Shown here: in pieces, positions 22,632 to 31,001 of the stretch | Layout: each line of letters starts with the position of its first letter | Numbering within the stretch: the first letter of the stretch is position 1 | Source: Tsukamurella sputi | Lineage (GTDB): Bacteria > Actinomycetota > Actinomycetes > Mycobacteriales > Mycobacteriaceae | Assembly (NCBI RefSeq): GCF_007858445.1 | Contig: NZ_VIGV01000004.1 | Coordinates: forward strand, 1 to 64,000 | Direction of reading: 5' to 3' | Length of the DNA: 64,000 nt | The notes under the pieces: model-generated | The model's input: only the letters and a program-made list of their open reading frames with translations | Told to the model about the DNA's origin: nothing | Databases searched by the model: none | Translations under genes and position numbers: made by a program

Positions 22632-24094
22632 CGGCCCGGCGCTCCGACGGGCTGAGCGATCCCGCCCTGCGCGCGGCCGCGCTGCACGACGCGGTCGATG
22701 GGCTGCGCGAGCGCGACCCGGACGCCTCGGCGTCGGTGGCCTTCTACCCGTGGCAGCGCAACCTGCTGCTGGGCCTCGTCGCGGTGGTGCTGGTAGCGGG
22801 GGTCTTCGACCTCGTCGGGACGCTGCGCGTGCTGGTGGCCGTCGCGACCGTCGCGTACGTCGTGACCCTCGTCGACCGTCTGCTGCTGTTCCGCCGCGGG
22901 CTGACCAATGCCGGGATCCGGGTGTCCGACGAGCGGGCGCGGGCGGTACCGGACGCGGACCTGCCGAGCTACACCGTCCTCGTGCCCGCCTACGACGAAC
23001 CCGAGGTGGTGGGCGGGCTCATCGCCGCGATGCGCTCGCTCGACTACCCGGCGGAGAAGCTGCAGGTGCTGCTGCTCCTGGAGGCCGACGACCAGGTCAC
23101 CATCGACGCCGCCCGGGAGGTGGCGGAGGACGATCTGGTGACGGTGGTGCTGGTGCCGCCTGCGGACCCGCGGACCAAGCCGAAGGCGTGCAACTACGGC
23201 CTGCACTTCGCCGACGGCGAGATCATCACCATCTACGACGCCGAGGACCTGCCCGATCCGCTGCAGCTGCGCCGCACGGCCGTCGCCTTCGCCGATCTCG
23301 ACGACGACGTGGCCTGCGTGCAGTCGAACCTCAATTTCCACAACGCCTCGGACAACGTGCTGGCGGCGTGGTTCACGGCCGACTACGCGGTGTGGTTCGG
23401 CTACATCCTCCCCGGTCTGATGGCGAGCGATTCACCGATCCCGCTGGGCGGAACGTCGAACCACCTGCGCCGGTCGGTGCTCGACGAGATCGGCTCGTGG
23501 GATCCGTTCAACGTCACCGAGGACGCCGACCTGGGTGTGCGGATCGCGGCCCGCGGCTACCGCACCGCGGTGCTGGACTCGGTGACCTACGAGGAGGCGA
23601 ACATCGACGGGATCAACTGGGTCCGTCAGCGTTCGCGCTGGTACAAGGGGTACCTGCAGACCTGGCTCGTGCACACCCGGCACCCCGTGCGGCTGGTCCG
23701 CGAGCTGGGCGCCAAGGGCTTCCTGCGGTTCACCACACTGCTCGCGGGTACGCCGCTGATCGCGTGTATGAACATGGCCTTCTGGCTGCTCATGATCCTG
23801 TGGTTCTTCGGCCAGTACTCCATCATCCGCGAGCTCTTCGGGCCGCTGGTCTACTACCCGGCGCTCGCCTCGCTCGTGATCGGCAACCTGTCGACGGTGT
23901 ACATGACGCTGGTGACGATCCGCGAGGACCACCGGCCGGACCTGTTCTGGCCGGCGCTGCTGGTGCCCGGGTACTGGGCGATGATGTCGGTGGCGGCCAT
24001 CAAGGGCACCTACCAGCTGATCCGCAACCCGTCGTACTGGGAGAAGACCTTCCACGGACTGTCGGCCAGCAAGCCGCCCGGGGGATCGTCGTGA
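22628..24094 (+). CDS. Cellulose-synthase-like family 2 glycosyltransferase
   Basis: A 488-residue processive GT2. Two N-terminal helices (about 45-90) are followed by the GT-A domain with D123 (VPAYDEPE), D154 (LLEADDQ), D204-A-E-D (metal site), T297-E-D (base) and Q334-RSRW (acceptor site). This is the full D,D,D,QxxRW set of processive beta-glycan synthases. Three or four more helices follow, but there is no PilZ domain. It should polymerise and extrude a polysaccharide together with the BcsB-like protein encoded at the start of the operon. The start is coupled to the upstream gene by ATGA. Confidence 0.88.
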   Translation: MTARRSDGLSDPALRAAALHDAVDGLRERDPDASASVAFYPWQRNLLLGLVAVVLVAGVFDLVGTLRVLVAVATVAYVVTLVDRLLLFRRGLTNAGIRVSDERARAVPDADLPSYTVLVPAYDEPEVVGGLIAAMRSLDYPAEKLQVLLLLEADDQVTIDAAREVAEDDLVTVVLVPPADPRTKPKACNYGLHFADGEIITIYDAEDLPDPLQLRRTAVAFADLDDDVACVQSNLNFHNASDNVLAAWFTADYAVWFGYILPGLMASDSPIPLGGTSNHLRRSVLDEIGSWDPFNVTEDADLGVRIAARGYRTAVLDSVTYEEANIDGINWVRQRSRWYKGYLQTWLVHTRHPVRLVRELGAKGFLRFTTLLAGTPLIACMNMAFWLLMILWFFGQYSIIRELFGPLVYYPALASLVIGNLSTVYMTLVTIREDHRPDLFWPALLVPGYWAMMSVAAIKGTYQLIRNPSYWEKTFHGLSASKPPGGSS

Positions 24095-25746
24095 GGGCCG
24101 CGCTGCGCCGGCCCGGCACCGTCGTCTTCCTGCTCGCGTCGGCGCTGTACCTGCTCGCCGGTGTGGTGGTCACGGCCCGGCACCAGATCCTGCTCGGCGA
24201 CGCTCTGGCGCGCGTCGCCTCCGCCTCGTCGGCGGTGCACGGGCAGAGCCCCGGCCTGACCTCGCTCGGCTTCGTCTTCCCGCCGCTGACGGCACTGGCG
24301 CAGCTGCCGCTGGTCGCGCTCGATCCGATCGCGCCGTGGCTCACCGTCGACGGGATGTCGGCGGTGATCGTCTCCGCGCTGTTCGCGGCGGGCACGGTGG
24401 TCCAGCTCGACGGCATCGCCCGCGATCGCGGGGTGCGGGCCCTCGTGCGGGTGCCCGTGGTCGTCGTCTTCGCCGTGAATCCGATGATCGTCTTCTACGC
24501 CGCGAACGGGATGAGCGAGGCGCCGTGCCTGTTCTTCCTGGTCTGGGCGGTGCGCCGGCTGATCCGCTGGGCGGACGACGACGATGTGCACGAGCTGATC
24601 GTCGCGGGGATCGCCCTCGCCCTGGCCTACCTCACCCGGTACGACGGTGCCGTGGCCACCGCCGCCGCCGGCGTGCTGGTGTTCGTGATCACCTGGCGCC
24701 GGGCCCGCGGCGAGCGCCGTTTCGGCACCGCCTTCATGGACCTGAACCTGGTGGCGGCGCCGGGCCTCGCGGCCTTCCTCGCCTGGGCCCTGGCGGGTTG
24801 GATGATCACCGGCGACCTGTTCGCCCAGTTCAGTTCCCGGTACGGCAACAGCGCGATCCTCGCGCAGACCGGGGGCGCCGACGGTGCCGCCGCCTCCCCG
24901 GCGGCGATGTCCGCCATGTCCTTCGTGATCCTGGCGCCCACGTTGCCGGTGCTGCTCGTGTGCGCCGCGGTCGTGCAGCGCCGGCGTCCGGTGGTGCTGG
25001 CCGCGCCGCTCGCGGTCTTCGGCGCGGTCCTGCTGTTCCAGACGGCGACCTTCCTCAGCGGCGGCACCTTCGGCTTCCTCCGCTTCACCATCACGGCGAT
25101 CCCACTGGCTGCGATCCTCGCGCTGTTCGCGACGCCCGCGGGCCGGGCCGTCACCTCCCCGCGACCCGGTCGCTTCCGGTGGATGGGCGCACCGCCGGGC
25201 CCGCCGCGCCGGTCCGTCGTGGCCCCGACGGTGGCGGTGCTCGCCCTCGTGGCCGCGCTGCCCGTGACGACGGTGGGCATGGGCTCGCCCATCTATGCCG
25301 CCCAGGAGTTCGCTCTGCGCACCGTCTTCGCGGGCCCGGCCGACACCGGCCCCGAGCTGGACCGCGCCCGCCGCACCGCGCTGGCCTTCGCCACCGAACG
25401 CCGGATCGCGGAGTACCTCGACGCGAAGGGGCTGCCCCGGGCGAGCGTGGCCGTGGACACGGCCTCCGGGTTCGCGATCGTCGCGCGGTCGCAGCGGCCG
25501 CTGCAGTTCATCGAGACGGCCGACCCCGACTTCACGCAGGCGGTGAACGCGCCGACCCGGCACGGCGTGCGCTACCTGCTGACGGTGCCGCCGACCGGCC
25601 GTGGCGAGGCGGATGCGCTGAACCTGCGCTACCCGACCCTCTTCGAGAACGGCGCCGGTGTGGCCGAGCTCGAGGTGGAGGCGCGCAACGACGCCCCGGA
25701 CCAGCCCGACTGGCGGCTCTACCGCGTGCTCGGCGCGGGCTCCTGA
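24091..25746 (+). CDS. GT-C-fold membrane glycosyltransferase-like protein
   Basis: A 551-residue protein with about 10-11 transmembrane helices and an extracytoplasmic C-terminal domain. Features of polyprenyl-phosphate-sugar-dependent transferases include an early hydrophilic loop after helix 1, YAANGMSEAPCLFFLVWAVRRL and ALAYLTRYDGAVATAAA. The donor and acceptor are unknown; a role in decorating the exported glycan is inferred from operon context. GTG start 24091 overlaps the GT2 stop. Its last 28 bp overlap the convergent GH5-like gene. Confidence 0.65.
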   Translation: MRAALRRPGTVVFLLASALYLLAGVVVTARHQILLGDALARVASASSAVHGQSPGLTSLGFVFPPLTALAQLPLVALDPIAPWLTVDGMSAVIVSALFAAGTVVQLDGIARDRGVRALVRVPVVVVFAVNPMIVFYAANGMSEAPCLFFLVWAVRRLIRWADDDDVHELIVAGIALALAYLTRYDGAVATAAAGVLVFVITWRRARGERRFGTAFMDLNLVAAPGLAAFLAWALAGWMITGDLFAQFSSRYGNSAILAQTGGADGAAASPAAMSAMSFVILAPTLPVLLVCAAVVQRRRPVVLAAPLAVFGAVLLFQTATFLSGGTFGFLRFTITAIPLAAILALFATPAGRAVTSPRPGRFRWMGAPPGPPRRSVVAPTVAVLALVAALPVTTVGMGSPIYAAQEFALRTVFAGPADTGPELDRARRTALAFATERRIAEYLDAKGLPRASVAVDTASGFAIVARSQRPLQFIETADPDFTQAVNAPTRHGVRYLLTVPPTGRGEADALNLRYPTLFENGAGVAELEVEARNDAPDQPDWRLYRVLGAGS

Positions 25747-26885
25747 GACGCGGACGCCGGCGGCACGGGCGGGGAGGGCGGCGTGCGGGTCGCCGCGGCG
25801 GCCACGACGGGCCAGACGGGATCGTCGGGGCCGATGTCCATCGTGCAGCCGCTGATCCGACGATCCGGCACCGCCGACCACAGGAGCACGCCCGCGGCGC
25901 CCGCCTCCCGCAGGCGCGCGGTGTTCCGCTCGACGATGCCCGCCCGCGCCTCCCGGCTCACGGCGCAGCCGGAGCCGGCGTCCATGCCGAGTTCCCCGAT
26001 GAACAAGGGCTTGCCGACCTGTGCGGTCTGCCGCAGGCGCACCGCGAGACCGTCGTAGGGGCTGCCGGGGAAGGTCGCGCCGTCGCTCGCGTAGTGGTGG
26101 TACTCGGCGACGTCCACGGCGGGGAGCGCCGACAACGCCCGGTAGTCGTCGCCCGCCGCGCCGCACTGGCCGCCGCCGGCGATACCGGCGAACAGGAGGC
26201 GGTCGGGGTCGAGCCGGCGCACGAGCGCCGAGGCGTCGGTGACGAAGGAGCGGAGCACGGGGCCGGCGTCGGCGGGGCACCGTCGTGCGCTCCACGTGCA
26301 CGCGGCGTCGCCGCAGTCCGACACCTCGGCCTCGTTGAGCAGGGACCACCCGGCCACGGTCGGCTCGGAACGCCACCGGCGCACCGCGGTGTCGATCCAC
26401 TCCGGGAACGTGCGGCTGCCCGCGGTGTCGGTGCGCCACCCGCCGCGATACCAGCCGGACTGTTTGAACCCGCCGTCGCAGGCGCCCTCGCCGTTCCCCA
26501 GCACCGGTAACAGCAGCTGATCGTGGCGGCGCGCGGCGGCGAAGACCCGGTCGAGGGGGCCGAAGTCGAGGGCACCCGTGCGGTCCCGCGCCTGGCCGGC
26601 GAAGAGCCAGAAGCGGGTCAGCGTGCGGGGCGGGAGCGAGCCGAAGTAGGCGTCGAGGTCGGTCTGGGCGCCGCAGCCGGCGTTGACCGACCAGTCCGTG
26701 CCCAGCTGGTACGCGTTGACGCCGAGCGGCCACCACGGGGCGCCGTCGAGGATGAGCCCGGTGCCCGCCGCGCGGACCCGCGCCGCCGCCGACGGCCCCG
26801 GTCCGGGCTCCGGGGGCGGCGTGCACGCCACCAGCGCCAGGCAGGTGAGCACCGCCAGCAGAGCCCTCGTGCCCACGCGCGTCAT
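25719..26885 (-). CDS. GH5-like glycoside hydrolase lipoprotein
   Basis: A 388-residue lipoprotein: lipobox LVAC with C21. Residues 38-370 look like a (beta/alpha)8 glycosidase of the endo-mannanase/GH5 type. N184-E185 in WSLLNEAEV would be the acid/base and E298 in FIGELGMD the nucleophile. H263-H264 in EYHHY are typical active-site neighbours. It converges on the polysaccharide synthesis operon and may trim or release the polymer, as cellulases do in bcs operons. ATG 26885 is chosen over TTG 26897. Confidence 0.75.
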   Translation of the reverse strand: MTRVGTRALLAVLTCLALVACTPPPEPGPGPSAAARVRAAGTGLILDGAPWWPLGVNAYQLGTDWSVNAGCGAQTDLDAYFGSLPPRTLTRFWLFAGQARDRTGALDFGPLDRVFAAARRHDQLLLPVLGNGEGACDGGFKQSGWYRGGWRTDTAGSRTFPEWIDTAVRRWRSEPTVAGWSLLNEAEVSDCGDAACTWSARRCPADAGPVLRSFVTDASALVRRLDPDRLLFAGIAGGGQCGAAGDDYRALSALPAVDVAEYHHYASDGATFPGSPYDGLAVRLRQTAQVGKPLFIGELGMDAGSGCAVSREARAGIVERNTARLREAGAAGVLLWSAVPDRRISGCTMDIGPDDPVWPVVAAAATRTPPSPPVPPASASQEPAPSTR

Positions 26886-26942
26886 GGGACTACTCAATCA
26901 CGCCCGTGGTGGCCGCACGCGGGCCGGAAAGGGTGTCTCCGC

Positions 26943-27782
26943 TCACGCCCGCGCGGCGTTCGCGACGATCTCCGCCGCGAGTCGTTCGGGTCGCTCGTCG
27001 GGGATCCAGTGGCTCACCCCGTCGAGCACGACGAACCGGTAGGGCCCGTCGACGTACTCGCCTGCCAGCTCGGCGCCCGCACGGGTCAGCGCGACGTCGT
27101 CGGTGCTCCAGATGTAGGTCACCGGGCACGCGATGCGGGTGGCCGCACCGGGCTTCACCGCGGTGAAGGGCATGCCCCGGTAGTAGTTCAGTCCGCCGGT
27201 CAGGAGGCCGGGCGTCAGCACCTCGTCGACGACGGTGCGCACCGCCCCGTCGGGCATCCCGCTCGCGCGGAGGAAGGCCTCGAACCGTCCCGGGAAGCGG
27301 CGGGCCAGGAGCTCCGGCACGGCAGGGATCTGGAACAGGAACATGTAGTACGACTTCAGCGCCTGGTCCGAGCGGAGGAAGGCGCGCAGGAAGGCGAGCG
27401 GGTGCGGCACGGAGACGGCGGTGAGGGTGCGCACCGACTCGGGGTGGGTGGCCGCGGTGAGCCACGCGGTCGACGATCCCCAGTCGTGCCCCACGAGGTG
27501 CGCCGGCCCCGTCCGCTGCAGCAGGGCCGCGACGTCGGCGGCCAGCTCGGAGCTGCGGTACTGCCAGCGCCGCTCCGGGCTCGCCGTGCGCGCGTACCCC
27601 CGCTGCCACGGCACGACGGTGCGGTACCCCTGCGCGTGCAGGTGCTCGGCCGTCGCCTCCCAGGAGGTGGGCGTCTGCGGGAAGCCGTGCAGCAGCACGA
27701 CGATCTCCCCGTCGATCGGCCCGCTGTCGACCACGGGGAAGGTCAGGTCCGCGCGCGTGAACTCCGTGATCCGTTCCGTCAT
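26943..27782 (-). CDS. Alpha/beta hydrolase, epoxide-hydrolase-like
   Basis: A 279-residue hydrolase. The oxyanion motif is HGFPQTPTSW, the nucleophile is D in VGHDWGSSTAW, the acid is D in WSTDDVAL, and the base is H in GVSHWIPDE. An Asp nucleophile with HGFP fits epoxide hydrolases and haloacetate/haloalkane dehalogenases. The cap has a tyrosine-rich segment (GLNYYRGMPF) compatible with epoxide hydrolase tyrosines. The substrate is unknown. ATG 27782 was chosen. The 212 bp up to the next gene hold no clear element beyond a likely promoter for that gene. Confidence 0.85.
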   Translation of the reverse strand: MTERITEFTRADLTFPVVDSGPIDGEIVVLLHGFPQTPTSWEATAEHLHAQGYRTVVPWQRGYARTASPERRWQYRSSELAADVAALLQRTGPAHLVGHDWGSSTAWLTAATHPESVRTLTAVSVPHPLAFLRAFLRSDQALKSYYMFLFQIPAVPELLARRFPGRFEAFLRASGMPDGAVRTVVDEVLTPGLLTGGLNYYRGMPFTAVKPGAATRIACPVTYIWSTDDVALTRAGAELAGEYVDGPYRFVVLDGVSHWIPDERPERLAAEIVANAARA

Positions 27783-27994
27783 GGCCCCACCCAACCACGC
27801 GCCGTCGCGCCGGGCATCCGACCAGGGGCGGAAACCCGGGGACCGGGCCGGACCGCCACCAGCGCCCGAGCATCACCTGCGTGTCCGCGCACGCAGCTCG
27901 TCGACCTGGCTCTTCAGCGACTCATGAGCGAGGCTTAAGGGCGGGCTGCGATGGTGTGGATGTCAGCAGATGAGTCCACGGAGAAGGAGCAGTC

Positions 27995-28357
27995 ATGATC
28001 GTCCGGAAGATCGTCGCCGCCACCGCCGCCCTGGCGGCAACTGCAGGGATCGCCGCCGTCGCCCCCGGCGCCGCGAACGCCACGCCCAACGCCTGCGACG
28101 TGCACCAGAGCACGATCGCGCACATCGAGACGCCCAGTTCCAGCGCGTCCATCTGCCGCTGGCAGGGCGACGGGCGCAGCGAGTACCGCGGCTTCGGCAA
28201 GGGCAACGGCCTCGCCGTGACCGCCCCGGTCGTGTGGTCGAACGGAGCCTCGTACAGCGCCGTCAACAACGGCTACACCTACCGGCTCGACGTGGGGCGC
28301 GGCCTCGCCGTCGTCGCCCCGGACGGCTACCAGATCTCCTACGAGCCGGCGATCTGA
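27995..28357 (+). CDS. Small secreted protein, unknown function
   Basis: A 120-residue precursor. The signal peptide runs MIVRKIVAATAALAATAGIAAVAPGAANA, giving a mature protein of about 90 residues with two cysteines (ACDVHQ and SICRWQG) that could form a disulfide. The mature part is beta-rich. GGAGAAGGAG lies upstream of the ATG, so it is well translated. No family recognised. Confidence 0.75.
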   Translation: MIVRKIVAATAALAATAGIAAVAPGAANATPNACDVHQSTIAHIETPSSSASICRWQGDGRSEYRGFGKGNGLAVTAPVVWSNGASYSAVNNGYTYRLDVGRGLAVVAPDGYQISYEPAI

Positions 28358-28373
28358 TCGACGCGGGCGGTGC

Positions 28374-28838
28374 TCACGCGCGGTGCCGCACCTCGTATCC
28401 GCTCACCACGGACACGCGGTTGAAGGCGTTGATCGTGACCGCAGCCCAGACCAGCACCGAGGTCTGCGCCTCGTCGAGCACGTCGGTCACGCGGTCGTAG
28501 GCGATGTCCGCGGCGTGGTGCGGCGGCAGCTCCGTCACCAGCTCGGCGATCTCCAGTGCGGCGCGCTGCACGTCGTCGAACAGGGCGGGCGCCTCGCGCC
28601 AGGCCGCCACGACATCGAGCTGCTGGTCGGTGAGTCCGGCGGCGCGCCCGGCGCGGGCGTGCAGGTCGAGGCAGTAGGCGCACCCGTTGAGCTGCGAGCA
28701 CCGTAGATTCACCAATTCGACGACGTCCCGGCCGATTCCGGCGGCCTCGGCGGCGGCCGCGACCTCCGTCGACACGGCGATCAATTGCTTGTAGATCCGG
28801 GGGGAGGCCTTGTCGATCCGCACGCGCTGAGCTGGCAT
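28374..28838 (-). CDS. Carboxymuconolactone decarboxylase / AhpD-like protein
   Basis: A 154-residue protein. LVNLRCSQLNGCAYCLDLHARAGRAAGLTDQQLDVVAAWREAP carries the AhpD-type C-x2-C (CAYC) with the downstream histidine, preceded by the typical E-L-V-N-L-R. Such proteins reduce peroxides or act as alkylhydroperoxidase partners. The ATG at 28838 follows a TAGCCT hexamer by 6 nt; that hexamer overlaps the -10 of the divergent pirin gene. Confidence 0.9.
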   Translation of the reverse strand: MPAQRVRIDKASPRIYKQLIAVSTEVAAAAEAAGIGRDVVELVNLRCSQLNGCAYCLDLHARAGRAAGLTDQQLDVVAAWREAPALFDDVQRAALEIAELVTELPPHHAADIAYDRVTDVLDEAQTSVLVWAAVTINAFNRVSVVSGYEVRHRA

Positions 28839-28843
28839 GGCAC

Positions 28844-28850
28844 TAGGCTA
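28844..28850. promoter_or_regulatory. Overlapping divergent -10 hexamers
   Basis: TAGGCT (28844-28849, rightward) ends 7 nt before the pirin ATG at 28857. Its minus-strand partner TAGCCT (28850-28845) ends 6 nt before the AhpD-like ATG at 28838. The two hexamers share five bases within an 18-bp intergenic gap, so both genes appear leaderless and polymerase cannot bind both at once. Confidence 0.55.
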
Positions 28851-28856
28851 GCGGTC

Positions 28857-29858
28857 ATGAGCAACGTCGACCGACAGCCCGAAGAGGTCGAGTGCGGGGC
28901 CACGGTGGACGGGCCGGCCCCCGGTGCCGGGGTGGAGGTGATCTCCGCCCGCGAGGTGCCTCTCGGCGGCCCCCGCGCGATGACGGTGCGCCGTACCCTC
29001 CCCACGCACGAGCGCTCGATGATCGGCGCGTGGTGCTTCGCGGACCACTACGGCCCGGACGAGGTGGACCGCTCCGGCGGCATGAACGTGCCGCCGCACC
29101 CGCACACCGGCCTGCAGACGGTGAGCTGGCTGTTCGAGGGGGAGATCGAGCACCGCGACAGCGCCGGTGTCGAGGCGCCTGTCCTTCCCGGTGAGATCAA
29201 CCTCATGTCCGCGGGCTTCGGCATCAGCCATTCCGAGGTCTCCACGCCGCAGACCCGGCGGCTGCACGGCGTGCAGCTGTGGCTCGCGCTGCCCGATCGG
29301 GCGCGGAACGCGCCCAACGGCTTCCAGCACTACGCTCCTCCCGCCGTCGACCTGCCCGACGTGCGGTCCGGCGGCCCGGGCGGCACCGCGCGCGTCTTCA
29401 TCGGCGAGCTCGCGGGCAGCACGTCGCCGATCGTCACCGCCACGCCGCTGCTGGGAGCCGAGCTGATCCTGCGCCCCGGCGCGCGGGTGAGCCTCGCGGT
29501 CGATCCCGCCTTCGAACACGGCGTCCTGCTGGATACCGAGCGCCTCCTCGTCGACGGGGTCTCCCTCGCCTGGGGCGACCTCGGGTACACCGGGCCGGGG
29601 CTGGGCGGGATCCGCCTGCACAACCCCACCGAGGAGGACGCGCGAGTGGTCCTGCTCGGCGGCGTCCCGTTCGACGAGGACATCGTGATGTGGTGGAACT
29701 TCGTGGGCCGCAGCCACGAGGAGATCGTCGAGTACCGCGCGGAATGGGAGGCGCGCGCCGTGCGTTTCGGCAGTGTGAACGGATGGCGAGACGATCAGTA
29801 CCTGCCGGCGCCGCCGCTCCCCACCACCCGGCTCAAGCCCCGCAGGAGGAACCCCTGA
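28857..29858 (+). CDS. Pirin family protein
   Basis: A 333-residue bicupin. The N-terminal cupin holds the pirin metal site: the PPHPHTGLQTVSWLFEGEIEHRDS histidines and the later glutamate in GFGISHSEVS. The C-terminal cupin follows (ELILRPGARVSLAVDPAFEHGVLL, LLGGVPFDEDIVMWWNFVGRS). Bacterial pirins act as quercetin dioxygenases or metabolic regulators; the role here is unknown. The transcript appears leaderless. Confidence 0.93.
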   Translation: MSNVDRQPEEVECGATVDGPAPGAGVEVISAREVPLGGPRAMTVRRTLPTHERSMIGAWCFADHYGPDEVDRSGGMNVPPHPHTGLQTVSWLFEGEIEHRDSAGVEAPVLPGEINLMSAGFGISHSEVSTPQTRRLHGVQLWLALPDRARNAPNGFQHYAPPAVDLPDVRSGGPGGTARVFIGELAGSTSPIVTATPLLGAELILRPGARVSLAVDPAFEHGVLLDTERLLVDGVSLAWGDLGYTGPGLGGIRLHNPTEEDARVVLLGGVPFDEDIVMWWNFVGRSHEEIVEYRAEWEARAVRFGSVNGWRDDQYLPAPPLPTTRLKPRRRNP

Positions 29859-30193
29859 TGACCGAGAACGCCGACCCCACCCGGGAAACAGTCGTCGTCC
29901 GCAACGATGCCCAGGGCCGCTACGACATCACCGTCGACGGTGAGCTCGCGGGCTTCACCCTCTTCGTCGACCGCGGTGAGCAGCGGATCTTCCCGCACAC
30001 CGAGCTCGACGAGAAGTTCTCGGGCCGCGGGCTCAGCGGCATCCTGGTGCACGACGCACTCGAGGACACCCGCGCCGCCGGCAAGCGCGTGGTACCGGTG
30101 TGCCCGCTGGTCAAGCGGTACGTCTCCAAGCACCCCGAGGTGCAGGACATCGTCGATCCGGTGACCCCGGAGATCCTCGCCGCTCTCCGCTGA
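29858..30193 (+). CDS. GNAT-like N-acetyltransferase (YjdJ/GCN5-related)
   Basis: A 111-residue protein with the short GNAT pattern: GRYDITVDGELAGFTLFVDRGEQRIFPHTELDEKFSGRGLSGILVHDALEDTRAAGKRVVPVCPLVKRYVSKHPE. The R-G-L-S-G loop is the acetyl-CoA pyrophosphate site and the 'CP.v..y...hpe' ending is typical. Its ATG shares one base with the pirin stop (TGATG), with AGGAGG upstream, so the two are coupled. Substrate unknown. Confidence 0.85.
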   Translation: MTENADPTRETVVVRNDAQGRYDITVDGELAGFTLFVDRGEQRIFPHTELDEKFSGRGLSGILVHDALEDTRAAGKRVVPVCPLVKRYVSKHPEVQDIVDPVTPEILAALR

Positions 30194-30244
30194 CAGTCGC
30201 TCACAAGTCCGGCTCGATGGCGACCTTCACAGGGAACTGACAGC
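30191..30244 (+). promoter_or_regulatory. PhoP-box-like direct repeats upstream of phoP
   Basis: TCACAGG-GAAC-TGACAGC at 30227-30244 matches the mycobacterial PhoP consensus of two TCACAGC heptamers spaced by 4 nt at 12 of 14 positions. A weaker pair, TGACAGT-CGC-TCACAAG, lies at 30191-30207, starting on the stop codon of the gene before. The position, 44-97 bp before phoP, suits autoregulation. Confidence 0.6.
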
Positions 30245-30287
30245 GAGTCGTCAGAGTCCTGGCCGTCGCACCGTGCACTATGGCGTT

Positions 30288-30995
<708 letters not shown>

Positions 30996-31001
30996 CCCGC
31001 C

